This document shows, piece by piece, positions 13,550 through 22,115 of a stretch of DNA of 30,573 nt. The DNA lies in the IMG/VR virus record IMGVR_UViG_3300023118_000239, positions 1 through 30,573 of that record. One strand, written 5' to 3'. The notes below the pieces were generated by a model. That model did not search any database. It saw only the letters and a list, made by a program, of their open reading frames with translations, and had not been told where the DNA came from. Position numbers and translations under genes: made by a program. Positions within the stretch are counted from its first letter, which is position 1, and each line of letters starts with the position of its first letter. The DNA comes from a virus.

Positions 13550-14614
13550 ATGCGAGCGAAAAAGGCGGCAAACAGGGACCTGCCGCCGCGAATGATTCGG
13601 CGTGTACGCACGCTGAAAGGCGGTAAAGAGTGGGTTGGGTATTACTACGACGGGAGGAATGAAGACGGGAAGCGGGTTGAAATTCCGCTCGGAGGTGATT
13701 TGGATATCGCCAAGGCTGAATGGGCAAAGCTCGACTGCAAGCCGGTGCCGAGGAAGAATGCGCTCTTGGCCCAGGTGTTCAACCGTTACGAGCGGGAGAT
13801 CATCCCTGGCAAAGCGCCCAAGACGCAGAGCGATAACCTGCTGAGCCTGAAGCAACTGCGAAAAGCCTTCTGCGATGCGCCCATCGACGCGGTGACGCCG
13901 CAGATCATTGCCCAGTACCGAGACGGCCGAACCGCCAAGGTGCGAGCCAACCGCGAGATCTCCCTGCTCTCGCACATCTACAACATCGCACGGGAGTGGG
14001 GGTTAACCGAGAACAACCCTGCCGCCGGCGTGCGCAAGAACAAAGAGGCACCGCGAGACTTTTACGCGACAGAGGAAATCTGGAGCGCTGTGTATGGCAT
14101 TGCCGCCTCAGAACTGCGTGACGCGATGGACCTCGCTTACCTAACCGGGCAGCGCCCTGCCGATGTGCTGTCGATGCGTGAGGCGGATGCAGTCAATGAG
14201 TTCCTGCAGGTGGCTCAGGGTAAGACGGCCAAGAAGCTGCGCATCCGGCTGACCGCCTCCGGCGCGCTCAATGACCTGGGCACTCTGGTGGCGAGGCTGA
14301 TCGAGCAGAGACGCTTGCGCGGGGTCACAACCCCTTATCTTATAGTCACCGAGGACGGTAGGCAGGTTACAAAGCACATGCTCCGTCTCCGCTTCGACGA
14401 TGCTCGCGACAAGGCGTTCACCATCGCCAGAGAAAACGGCGATGGAGTGTTGGCAGCCAGCATTCGAAAGTTCCAGTTCCGCGACATCCGCCCTAAGGCT
14501 GCAAGCGAGATCCTCGACCTAGGAGATGCAAGCCGGCTCCTGGGCCACACGGACAAGCGGATTACCGAGACCGTTTATCGCCGCGTCGGAGAGATCGTGA
14601 ATCCGACTCGCTGA
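13550..14614 (+). CDS. int: Tyrosine-recombinase integrase of prophage 1
   Basis: This 354-residue integrase has an arm-type N-terminus (G-K-R-V-E-I-P-L-G-G-D), a core-binding domain (about 70-160) and a catalytic domain. Visible catalytic residues are Arg202 (T-G-Q-R-P-A-D), a lysine in QGKTAKK (about 225), Arg314, His333 (L-L-G-H-T) and the nucleophile Tyr343 (ETVYRR). The HxxR histidine is replaced by Arg311 (R-D-I-R). It is transcribed toward the tRNA-Ser fragment 126 bases downstream, which is the likely attachment core. Confidence 0.9.
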   Translation: MRAKKAANRDLPPRMIRRVRTLKGGKEWVGYYYDGRNEDGKRVEIPLGGDLDIAKAEWAKLDCKPVPRKNALLAQVFNRYEREIIPGKAPKTQSDNLLSLKQLRKAFCDAPIDAVTPQIIAQYRDGRTAKVRANREISLLSHIYNIAREWGLTENNPAAGVRKNKEAPRDFYATEEIWSAVYGIAASELRDAMDLAYLTGQRPADVLSMREADAVNEFLQVAQGKTAKKLRIRLTASGALNDLGTLVARLIEQRRLRGVTTPYLIVTEDGRQVTKHMLRLRFDDARDKAFTIARENGDGVLAASIRKFQFRDIRPKAASEILDLGDASRLLGHTDKRITETVYRRVGEIVNPTR

Positions 14615-14709
14615 CCACAATTTGCAACGAGTTGCGGAAACCGCCTGAAATGATGCGGAAATGATCGGCCTTTACGCTCATAGCTTTGCCGAAGCCCAGA
14701 AACACAAAA

Positions 14710-14726
14710 GCCCCGCATTGCGGGGC
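14710..14726. terminator. Bidirectional hairpin between integrase and tRNA-Ser fragment
   Basis: GCCCCGC and GCGGGGC pair around ATT. On the minus strand the stem is followed by TTTTGTGTTT, which fits the native terminator of the tRNA-Ser gene. On the plus strand it is followed by CTTCGTTT, a weaker stop for the integrase message. Confidence 0.65.
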
Positions 14727-14740
14727 CTTCGTTTGAATCT

Positions 14741-14805
14741 TGGCGGGAAACCAGGGATTCGAACCCTGGGAACGCTATTAACGTTCGCCGGTTTTCAAGA
14801 CCGCT
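14741..14805 (-). tRNA. 3' fragment of tRNA-Ser(UGA), probable att core
   Basis: On the minus strand the sequence runs from the anticodon arm (loop CTTGAAA, anticodon TGA) through a long variable arm and a T-arm (GGTTCGAATCC) to an encoded CCA. The 5' acceptor expected from the 3' strand (GGGAAAC) is absent upstream, and no D-arm is recognisable. The outermost anticodon pair is a G-G mismatch. It is therefore the downstream half of a serine tRNA gene, of the kind left by tRNA-targeting integrases, rather than a functional tRNA. Confidence 0.7.
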
Positions 14806-15472
14806 ATGCAAACTCACGCGGGCCGACGTCCTGAAGGCCGCCGGAGTTCCATTACTCATGGCAACCAAGCAAGCTACAGGCCGCATTCTGCAAGGGGTGC
14901 ATTTTGAGTTTGGGAACTGTTTTTGCCCTCCCCCGGCGTCCTTCCGAATGAACGCAAACTACAGAAATGCGAAAGATTTACGAAATACCTCTTGACTGCT
15001 TTCGGCCGAGGCCGTGTAACACACGTTTTTGAGCGCGCCTGATACTCAAAACCGGACTGAAAATCGCGTTTCTACACGAAATCCACATCTGCTGACGTGC
15101 CGATGAATTTCAGATTTAACGTAGATGCGCACACTTCAATTTTGGCGAAACGTTTTTTTTAAACTCTGGGCCAAAAGCGATCAACCAACATTTGCGCTTA
15201 CAGTCAGTCGATTCAATCGATAATGTTCGCGAATGGGAATGGTGTGCTCGACTGCACTACGTGGTCCAAACCGGACCGCCAAAAGATCTCAGCTACTCGC
15301 TACGCCGAGCCAACTACCGCACTAGCTGCCAGAAATCACTGCTAAAGGCCAAGACCAAACCATGTTATATCAACTATACCCACGCTCTATGGTGATAACC
15401 TGAAAGGCTTTTAACGTAAGCCTCTATAAGGCCCTGGTTTATTACAGCCATAAACTCATGCCTCTAGGGGCG
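14806..15472. other. Non-coding stretch between att fragment and putAbiC
   Basis: There is no convincing gene in this stretch. A plus-strand frame at 14818-14900 (R-A-D-V-L-K-A-A-G-V-P-L-L-M) looks like a scrap of a coding sequence but has no start. The rest becomes steadily more AT-rich toward 15470, marking the shift from prophage to island composition. Confidence 0.4.
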
Positions 15473-16456
15473 TCATTTTCTTTTCTCTTTTTGCCGCCGT
15501 TGCGCCTCTCTAGTCCGCGCCGTTTGAAAATCCCTTCTATAGAACAATCTGTCGTCATTTGGGTTTCGCTGTGACAGACTAATGTGCCACAAATGTTCCA
15601 TCGCTTTATAGTGGCCGGCTGGAATACTGGAAATTGAAAAACGATCACTAAAGGATTGAGATGAACTTAATACCGATCTTATACTTTCGTAATTTGGATT
15701 TAAGAACGCCTGATAAAAAATATACCTTATTTCATATATAGTGAACTGAGAAGAAAATATTCGCAAATAATTTTCTTGCCTTTCCCGATCATAGCAGTCA
15801 TCCCTTATCAACGAAATTATCGAATTTAGAGACTCTAGATACCTAGCCTGCCTAGGAAAATTTAAATTGCAGTTCTTGTATAGCCAGTATGTGTAATCAT
15901 CTTTATCAAGTTCGCTACCGCTGGAAGGAAAAGATGATAGCCTTTTCATACAGGCTTGTTCGAAATTTTGCAATCTTGAGTTGAGCGCATCTATGCCATG
16001 CAGACGAGGCTGGCCAGCATCTAAAGATCGAATTGACAAATGAGTCAAATTATCTCGATACAGCGAGAGAAGCCTATAGAAAGACTCTTCGAACTGTTGC
16101 TGTCGAAAGGTTCTACTCTGAAGTTTTATTTCAACTCTTGTTTCAGATAACTCAGCCCTGGTAAGCTTAAGGTCTTCCCTCTGTAAAAAAATAGTGATGA
16201 GTAAGCCGGCAAACCCAAGCCCAGTAAAAAGGCAGTTTAACGCACCAAAACTATCACCAAATGTGCCGGCCTTGGAGATCGAGTATTCGCCAATTGGCCA
16301 TGCTTCATATACAAGAACACTCGCATAAATAAAAACGATTAACGCTATGGTACCGAAACAAGCAAGTAGAACGCGCAAAATACGCAAACTTGGCGGTGAA
16401 TCCGGTTCTAACGCGTCATTTACGAAGAACACATTGTGATAGCTTCCCAATTTCAT
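15473..16456 (-). CDS. Putative phage abortive-infection membrane protein (putAbiC family)
   Basis: This 327-residue protein resembles putAbiC, named after lactococcal AbiC. It has two N-terminal membrane spans (about 26-50 and 70-92) separated by a short loop containing G-T-F-G-D-S-F-G. A charged coiled-coil stretch follows (93-120), then the family-typical F-E-E-S-F-Y-R-L-L-S-L-Y-R-D-N (about 122-136) and a helical cytoplasmic domain. AbiC-type proteins block phage growth by a poorly known route. The gene is AT-rich and divergent from the PIN-domain gene, with a 312-base gap between their starts. ATG 16456 is used, though the ribosome-binding site is weak. Confidence 0.75.
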   Translation of the reverse strand: MKLGSYHNVFFVNDALEPDSPPSLRILRVLLACFGTIALIVFIYASVLVYEAWPIGEYSISKAGTFGDSFGALNCLFTGLGFAGLLITIFLQREDLKLTRAELSETRVEIKLQSRTFRQQQFEESFYRLLSLYRDNLTHLSIRSLDAGQPRLHGIDALNSRLQNFEQACMKRLSSFPSSGSELDKDDYTYWLYKNCNLNFPRQARYLESLNSIISLIRDDCYDRERQENYLRIFSSQFTIYEIRYIFYQAFLNPNYESIRSVLSSSQSFSDRFSISSIPAGHYKAMEHLWHISLSQRNPNDDRLFYRRDFQTARTREAQRRQKEKRK

Positions 16457-16768
16457 CCCTGAGATTACCCCTTTTACGAATTAACTCACTAAAGTCGGGT
16501 TTTGTGTTCAAAATACAAAACCCTACTACGTGATATTAAACATACCCATGCTGCGATTCTAAGCCGTGGGCCGCCTTATGACGCCACAAAATACAGTATG
16601 CCGGTGTCCTTTTCCACTACCATGGGTGGCTGAGACTCAATTCTCACCGAGGGCGTATAGACCCTTTAATAGCGGTCGCTCTGGGGTGTATATAGGCCCA
16701 GTGCAACGTTGCAAAATCTCGGATTTGCTGGTAAACACATTACATCACGAAATAAGGAACCCTCTCGC

Positions 16769-18223
16769 ATGGAAGTCGCACCCCGGATCCTCTACGTTTT
16801 CCCCGACACTAATGTTTTTGTTCAGTGCAAACAGTTAGAAGCACTAGATTGGACTCAACTGGGACAATATGACAAAATCATATTAATTGTTACCAGGCCT
16901 GTTATAACTGAGGTCGACAATCAAAAAAGTGGGCCTGGGCGACTTGCAAAACGCGCAAGAAACGCCAGCGCTCTGTTTCGGCGCTTTCTATTAGAAGGCG
17001 GTGACATTGAAGTCTTAACACAGGGTTCAAACCCCAACCTCGTATTAATGCTCGGTCAGCATTTCGAACCTTCTGAAGAGCTAAATAGTGTACTAAACTA
17101 CAACCATGCAGATGACAACATAGTTGGAATAGCGCACTCCTACCAGCAAAATCACAATCACGATGTCGTATTGCTATCCCACGATACCGGGCCATTACTA
17201 ATGTCCAAACGAGTAGGGGTGCCTTTTCGACCCGTACCCGATGACTGGTTACTTACCGCAGAACATGACGAGGAACAGAAGCGAATTCGGGAGTTGGAAG
17301 CCGATTTAACGCGAATAAAAAATAGCGAACCCCAATGCAATATTACTTTCAATGACATACCGTGGAAATTCACGCGGATAAATTATATTGCACTCAATTC
17401 GGCGCAATTATCAGATCTGATGGAAATACTCAAATCCCGTAATCCGATCAGCACTAGCTTTGGCCCAATCGAAATCGCGGAAAGAACTAGCAGTAAACTT
17501 TCTATATTCGGCAACCACCAAATTGAACGATTCGTACCTGCTACCGACGAGGAAATATCCAAATACAAGGATCAATATATTAAATGGGTCAACGATTGTT
17601 GCGACACTCTCGCCGTTCTTCATGAAAGCCTAAACAAGATTGAAGAGATGTGGGTTGTAAGCACAACACTAAGGAACATTGGAGCGAGCCCAGCCACAAG
17701 TGTAAATATCAGCTTTGAAAGCTTATCTAGAAATTTTGGATTTATGGGACTACCGAGAGAGGATGATGATATTGAAGGTGAGCAAACACCGCAACTGAGA
17801 ACACCACCGTATACTCCACAAGGCAGATGGGTTGCGGATAGCAAAATGCCATTTGACTTTGGAGTCGCAAGGGGCCAATTCACTGCGACGGCTCACGAGC
17901 CCCTATTCCGCGATTTTTCCAACTTTTCAAAAGCGCGCAATCCAAATTCATTTTATTGGAAAGATGGCCGTCCCGATTCCCCGTTGGTTCGGGTTGAGTT
18001 CGAATGCGAACAGTGGCGTCACCAAGATGAGCCCGAAACTTTTGAACTTAGATTGGTTGTGGCGCCCGGGCACTCCCCTTTTCGTGGCGCAATTCAAGCT
18101 TCTGTCCATGCAGCTAATATCAGAGAGCCAGTCAAAAAGGTACAGAGTGTCGAGTTTGTGATCGCAGATGTAGAGATCTTCAGCAAGGCAAAAGAGTTGG
18201 TATTGGGAAGTCCCTTGCGTTGA
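16769..18223 (+). CDS. PIN-domain protein, predicted ribonuclease
   Basis: This 484-residue protein has an N-terminal PIN-like domain (1-160). Acidic residues expected for metal-dependent RNA cleavage are visible: Asp13 in F-P-D-T-N, Glu48 in T-E-V-D, Asp115/116 in H-A-D-D-N and Asp139 in S-H-D-T-G. A coiled-coil (about 165-190) and a C-terminal region of unknown function follow. ATG 16769, preceded by AAGGAA, is chosen over an earlier start. PIN proteins with a long extra domain occur in defence islands. The neighbours here (putAbiC, PARIS) suggest such a role, but no partner antitoxin is visible. Confidence 0.7.
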   Translation: MEVAPRILYVFPDTNVFVQCKQLEALDWTQLGQYDKIILIVTRPVITEVDNQKSGPGRLAKRARNASALFRRFLLEGGDIEVLTQGSNPNLVLMLGQHFEPSEELNSVLNYNHADDNIVGIAHSYQQNHNHDVVLLSHDTGPLLMSKRVGVPFRPVPDDWLLTAEHDEEQKRIRELEADLTRIKNSEPQCNITFNDIPWKFTRINYIALNSAQLSDLMEILKSRNPISTSFGPIEIAERTSSKLSIFGNHQIERFVPATDEEISKYKDQYIKWVNDCCDTLAVLHESLNKIEEMWVVSTTLRNIGASPATSVNISFESLSRNFGFMGLPREDDDIEGEQTPQLRTPPYTPQGRWVADSKMPFDFGVARGQFTATAHEPLFRDFSNFSKARNPNSFYWKDGRPDSPLVRVEFECEQWRHQDEPETFELRLVVAPGHSPFRGAIQASVHAANIREPVKKVQSVEFVIADVEIFSKAKELVLGSPLR

Positions 18224-18316
18224 TCTTTTCAATATCTCGTAAGGTTGGTCAAGCGTTTGGGCGAGCGCCCGGCTTGCTCAATCTGAATCTGAACCAAACC
18301 GACCGTCCGCTTTGGG

Positions 18317-18499
18317 TCGATTCTGTTGAAAACAGTCGACCATGGTTTCCACGGCAGAAAAGTACACGTTTGAGAGTGAAATATTTACTTTTAGCAGAGG
18401 GTTCCGGACTTAAATTTCGCGTAGCTGCGCGCAAGAAAGACGTTTTCAGCCGTCTGTATGCCGGCAGTCTGGAAGAACCGACTTTTTCAACAGAGTCGG
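18317..18499. repeat. MITE-like element or IS remnant with inverted ends
   Basis: TCGATTCTGTTGAAAACAG at 18317 and, inverted, CTTTTTCAACAGAGTCGG ending at 18499 share the core TCTGTTGAAAA. They enclose about 140 bases with no gene. Each end also contains its own short palindrome (CTGTT-gaa-AACAG at the left). No transposase is present. Non-autonomous elements or decayed insertion-sequence ends have this form. The wider gap 18224-18714 holds no other supported gene. Confidence 0.45.
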
Positions 18500-18680
18500 T
18501 TGAATGCGGCTGTAGGGAAGCCAGGTCAACGATAGGGATTCGAACCCCTCCTTGCGTCTCTGTATACCGCTCAAGGCCCGAAAATACGATGTTTTCGTCC
18601 TTTGATCATGGCGCCATGCGGTCTGTGGCGGCCCTGAATCTGCCCTAATTTTGCCCTAAACATCTTCTCCACCGCCGCTG

Positions 18681-18706
18681 CTATGCTTGATCCTTCTCGA
18701 ACGGAG
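18681..18706 (+). promoter_or_regulatory. Shared upstream motif of the small-protein family (copy 2)
   Basis: A 26-base block, starting with the -10-like TATGCT and ending in the Shine-Dalgarno CGGAG, precedes the gene at 18715. It matches the block at 19274-19299 in 23 of 26 positions. Conservation upstream of the coding region suggests that promoter and gene travel together. Confidence 0.5.
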
Positions 18707-18714
18707 TCGACCCC

Positions 18715-18933
18715 ATGTCAGGTGATTACTCACTACCCGATGTCCTGGAAAGGATCTATGACAATCAGCTCGCCTTGGAGGCGGCGATAATGGAGCTGAC
18801 GTTGTGGGTGGAACAGAGGGCTTCGTCAGAGGTCGGCGACAATATCCGTGGAGCACTGGATGCTATTGGAGAGAACGCAGGCCACATAAAACAGGGCTTG
18901 GCCAAAAAACTCAAGGGTACGAATCGCGGCTAG
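18715..18933 (+). CDS. Small conserved protein, paralogue family copy 2
   Basis: This 72-residue protein is related to those at 1 and 19308. It shares Y-D-N-Q-L-A-L-E-A, M-E-L-T-L-W-V-E-Q and N-I-R-G-A-L-D-A-I-G-E-N, ending in a basic K-K-L-K-G tail. It is probably all-helical and cytosolic. ATG 18715 is preceded by ACGGAG. Function is unknown. It stands alone in its own short transcription unit. Confidence 0.7.
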   Translation: MSGDYSLPDVLERIYDNQLALEAAIMELTLWVEQRASSEVGDNIRGALDAIGENAGHIKQGLAKKLKGTNRG

Positions 18934-19273
18934 GCATCAGCTTCCCGAGCTGACCACTACAGAATCGCCTCAGGTAAGCCATACGATGGGCAATATGAAA
19001 CCAGCTCATAAACAGTTTCCAGACAGATTCAGTTCTTCGTGCTGCAAGGGAACTGTAGTGCCCATCCATCGCATTTTCACCCCAGATCACAATGCCCTCA
19101 GACATAGTCCCACCGTAAGCCCCGTCCCACCACTTTTCCGTGGCCCCGATGATAGATTGAGCGTAGCCCCTCGTCTGCCCCCCCGCCAGCCTGGCTAATC
19201 CCTCGAAACCACAGTACTTTTTAGCAATTTCTAAGCATGCAGCAATTACCGCCCACAAAGGGCACTACCGGTA

Positions 19274-19299
19274 CTATGCTTGTTCCTTTTCGAAAGGAG
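19274..19299 (+). promoter_or_regulatory. Shared upstream motif of the small-protein family (copy 3)
   Basis: This is the counterpart of the block at 18681. It starts with TATGCT and ends in AAGGAG, and contains the small hairpin CCTTT-TCG-AAAGG immediately before the Shine-Dalgarno sequence. It is flanked by the direct repeat CCGGTAC (about 19268 and 19300). Confidence 0.5.
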
Positions 19300-19307
19300 C
19301 CGGTACG

Positions 19308-19523
19308 GTGTCAGATGAGTATTCGTTAACAGATGTGCTGGAAAGAATGTATCAGAATCAACTCGGGCTTGAAGCCGCCCTAATGGAGCTGACGCTTCTG
19401 GTTGAAAAGCAGGGCGGGAGCGCAACGGGAGAAAACGTTCGTGGTGCTTTATGGGCAATTGGCGCGAATGCAGGCTACATCAAGCAGGGGCTAGCCAAGC
19501 TTAAGGGAAGAGGCAGAGAATAG
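19308..19523 (+). CDS. Small conserved protein, paralogue family copy 3
   Basis: This 71-residue relative of the genes at 1 and 18715 is closest to the latter: Y-Q-N-Q-L-G-L-E-A, M-E-L-T-L-L-V-E-K and E-N-V-R-G-A-L-W-A-I-G-A-N, then I-K-Q-G-L-A-K-L-K-G. The start is GTG 19308, preceded by AAGGAG. It lies 374 bases after copy 2. The interval between them has no clear gene. The following 260 bases (19524-19782) are AT-rich and probably contain the ariA promoter. Confidence 0.7.
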   Translation: MSDEYSLTDVLERMYQNQLGLEAALMELTLLVEKQGGSATGENVRGALWAIGANAGYIKQGLAKLKGRGRE

Positions 19524-19782
19524 GTTTGAGCCCAAGGGTCGACCGGGTTTCCCTGACTTCAGACCACCTTTAAAAATTTTTTGAAACTCGAAAAATATGA
19601 TTAGTAAATTTTAGCTTGGTAGGGCTAACCTCCTACCTGAAGCGTGGTAATAGTTAAGAAAAAGCCCCTAGAAATATGTCAACTTTATTATGCATAAAAC
19701 CGTACAACTATCGACACACTTACTCAGAAAATAACGAATAAGCAATCATATATTCCACACTCTAATAGAAGGATTTAGACCA

Positions 19783-21117
19783 ATGCCCATATTCAAAAGA
19801 TTTGCGATTTATGGACTATTTGAAGAGCGTGATATCGACATCCCCTTTGGAACAGATACGAGAATTCTCGTAGCCGAAAACGGTTATGGAAAAACTACCG
19901 TACTAAATGCTCTTTATTCTCTCGTAACGGCCGACATATCGAGACTAACAAAAATAGATTTTGAGTCCATGGAACTGGAGTTCTCTGATGGAGAGCTCTT
20001 TAAAATCTCCAAGAGTGATCTAGAGCTAGCTTTTAACGATACTACCGACAGCACAGCTGCGAAATTTCTATCCTTCAAATTAGGTAGAACGCAGATGGAA
20101 GATCTTTTAAGAAGCTACATGAACCTAGGCGAAATTCGCTTTCGCCGTTCATCACTTCTGAGTCGCGCTGCAAAATTAGTCGGCCTTACTGAATCGCACA
20201 TCATGAGAATTGTTCGTGATTTAACTGAAGCCACAGAGGCTAATGGCTCTCTCTTTAACACAAAAGAGAAACTTGAAGCAATCAAATCAAAAGTATCTTT
20301 TGATGTGCTTTACCTACCAACATATAGACGAGTTGAACAAGACCTTAGAAACCTTTCCAGCGATGAAGAAAAAGATGATAAAACCTTTCTAAACCAAGCA
20401 ATAAACTTTGGAATGGGTGATGTTGATACAAGGATAAAGCAAATCACAAAAGAAATTCTTAGCTCGTCGGTAGAATGGTTTTCAAAAGTCAATGGACAAA
20501 TGTTGAACCAACTAGTTGACGATGGCCTTAAGATCGAACAACATATGCTTGATAGTATTCAAAATCCTGCTGCGGTAAAAATCGTACTAGACAGAGTTGG
20601 ATCCAACATCTCTGATAGCAGCAAAGATAGAATTTTGGAATTAATTAAAACAAAAGATATACTAAACGGTCATGACCACTTAGTTTACTTTATTTCTAGC
20701 TTAGTAAAAGTTTACGAACAACAGCGCGAAAATGACACCGCCCTACAGCAGTTCTGCAAAGTTTGTAATAATTATCTTGGCGACAAAATGTTGCGCTATG
20801 ATGAAAGCACTGTCGCTGTAGATATAGTTAGAAAAAAGAATCTTCGCGATGTAAATATCGAATCGCTGTCGTCCGGAGAAAAGCAGATAATCTCTCTCTT
20901 CTCAAGGCTCTATTTGCACAAACAAGACAACTTGGGTATTTTCTTTGACGAACCCGAGCTTTCTCTTTCGATGGAATGGCAGAAGACTCTGCTTCCAGAT
21001 ATAATCAATTCAGGCAAGTGCGTTTTTCTTTTTGCAACTACTCATTCGCCGTTCATATTCCATAATGAGTTAAAATCTCAAACTGTTGACCTCAGCTCTT
21101 TCATTAAGGAACTATGA
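19783..21117 (+). CDS. ariA: AriA-like ATPase of a PARIS defence system
   Basis: This 444-residue ABC/SMC-like AAA ATPase has Walker A at 32-39 (E-N-G-Y-G-K-T-T), an ABC signature SSGEKQ at about 363-368, Walker B IFFDEPELSLS at about 386-396 and a switch histidine in ATTHSP (about 418-423). A coiled middle region separates the two halves. The overlapping downstream gene is a DUF4435/TOPRIM-type protein, the diagnostic partner in PARIS. In known PARIS systems AriA senses phage anti-restriction proteins such as Ocr and releases AriB. The ATG follows AGAAGGATT. Codon use is AT-rich, unlike the prophages, pointing to horizontal transfer. Confidence 0.8.
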   Translation: MPIFKRFAIYGLFEERDIDIPFGTDTRILVAENGYGKTTVLNALYSLVTADISRLTKIDFESMELEFSDGELFKISKSDLELAFNDTTDSTAAKFLSFKLGRTQMEDLLRSYMNLGEIRFRRSSLLSRAAKLVGLTESHIMRIVRDLTEATEANGSLFNTKEKLEAIKSKVSFDVLYLPTYRRVEQDLRNLSSDEEKDDKTFLNQAINFGMGDVDTRIKQITKEILSSSVEWFSKVNGQMLNQLVDDGLKIEQHMLDSIQNPAAVKIVLDRVGSNISDSSKDRILELIKTKDILNGHDHLVYFISSLVKVYEQQRENDTALQQFCKVCNNYLGDKMLRYDESTVAVDIVRKKNLRDVNIESLSSGEKQIISLFSRLYLHKQDNLGIFFDEPELSLSMEWQKTLLPDIINSGKCVFLFATTHSPFIFHNELKSQTVDLSSFIKEL

Positions 21118-22079
21118 TGAGTAGAGTAGATTTGATGGCGAAAGAAGCAGAAGAGTTCTCTACTAAATTTATGGAATTCATGAGAATTGTGGGTGGAGAC
21201 CCTCATCTATTTGTCTGCATCTTTGAAGGAGAAGACGAAAAATATTACTCCGGAAGAATAAATACCTCTCTACACGACACCACATGGGAATGCATCAATA
21301 CGGGAGGAAGAAAGCCAGCGCTAGAGCTATTTGAGACAATAGCAAACCACTTCCTATATAAAACCTATAAATATCTATGCTTTATAGACAAAGATTATGA
21401 CGACAAGTTTAACAATCCAGACCCGTCTAAAATCTATTCAACTCCCGGATATGCGGTCGAAAATTTCTATTTCTCAACTGCATGCTTAAAGAAAATTTTA
21501 TCGGCCGAATTCAATATCAAACCTGCCAACGAGTTAGCAGCACTCTGCGAGAAATACACTAGACTTTTTACAAAAACAAAACAAGAATTCTTAGATGCAA
21601 CATTTGAATTCAACGTCTGGGCAAAGACCAACTATATCATGGCGAACAATGGCGCAACGCCACTAAAAATGAGTATAAAATCCATCAAGACGGATGAATT
21701 GACTAAAATCACACTAGAAAAGGTTGAAGCCAACTATGATTGCAACGACATATCTTCAGTCTTTGCACATTTAAAAAATTCTGACTTATGCAGTTCCGCC
21801 CTACTGGAATCACGCACGCAATTATCTAACCAAGATCCAGCTCTTAGCTACAGGGGAAAAAACTGCGCAGATTTCATGCGACACTTCTTACTAGGAATTA
21901 AATCAGATATAAACTCCATAACTTTTAAAGAAGGCGAAAAACCAAAAATAAGAATTAACTTCTCGAAAGATAACTTTCTTTCCGAAGTTTCACAATATGC
22001 TGACACTCCTTCGTGCCTGATACATTTCCTATCTAGGTACTCAACAGCTCAAACCCTCACAGCATCAACAAATATTTAA
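21114..22079 (+). CDS. ariB: AriB-like DUF4435/TOPRIM effector of PARIS
   Basis: This is a 321-residue DUF4435 protein. The TOPRIM-like acidic residues are visible: Glu in F-E-G-E-D-E-K-Y-Y (38-45), then Asp92/Asp94 in F-I-D-K-D-Y-D-D, followed by G-Y-A-V-E-N-F-Y (112-119). In characterised PARIS, AriB is a nuclease that cuts host tRNA-Lys when released by AriA, halting translation. The start overlaps the ariA stop (ATGA), with AAGGAACT upstream. A second ATG follows directly. Only seven bases separate its stop from the inverted repeat and tRNA-Gly fragment. Confidence 0.8.
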   Translation: MMSRVDLMAKEAEEFSTKFMEFMRIVGGDPHLFVCIFEGEDEKYYSGRINTSLHDTTWECINTGGRKPALELFETIANHFLYKTYKYLCFIDKDYDDKFNNPDPSKIYSTPGYAVENFYFSTACLKKILSAEFNIKPANELAALCEKYTRLFTKTKQEFLDATFEFNVWAKTNYIMANNGATPLKMSIKSIKTDELTKITLEKVEANYDCNDISSVFAHLKNSDLCSSALLESRTQLSNQDPALSYRGKNCADFMRHFLLGIKSDINSITFKEGEKPKIRINFSKDNFLSEVSQYADTPSCLIHFLSRYSTAQTLTASTNI

Positions 22080-22086
22080 TTTCACA

Positions 22087-22115
22087 AGCTTGGGAAGCAG
22101 GAAGCTTCCCAAGCT
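22087..22115. repeat. 12-bp perfect inverted repeat at the tRNA-Gly fragment
   Basis: AGCTTGGGAAGC (22087-22098) and GCTTCCCAAGCT (22104-22115) are exact complements around AGGAA. The right arm is the anticodon region of the tRNA-Gly fragment; the left arm replaces the normal 5' half. Inverted core sites of this sort fit tyrosine-recombinase attachment sites. It could also end the ariB message, though there is no T-run. Confidence 0.6.

Noticed and set aside
18525-18570. T-arm-like sequence (GGATTCGAACCCCT, minus strand) as another tRNA or att site
   Set aside because: The T-stem pairs poorly, no acceptor, anticodon arm or CCA can be fitted, so it is at best a degenerate trace.
18911-19258. 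115-codon minus-strand open frame between the two small-protein genes
   Set aside because: It is tryptophan-rich and faintly protein-like, but begins at TTG without a ribosome-binding site, overlaps the end of the gene at 18715, and matches no family I recognise.
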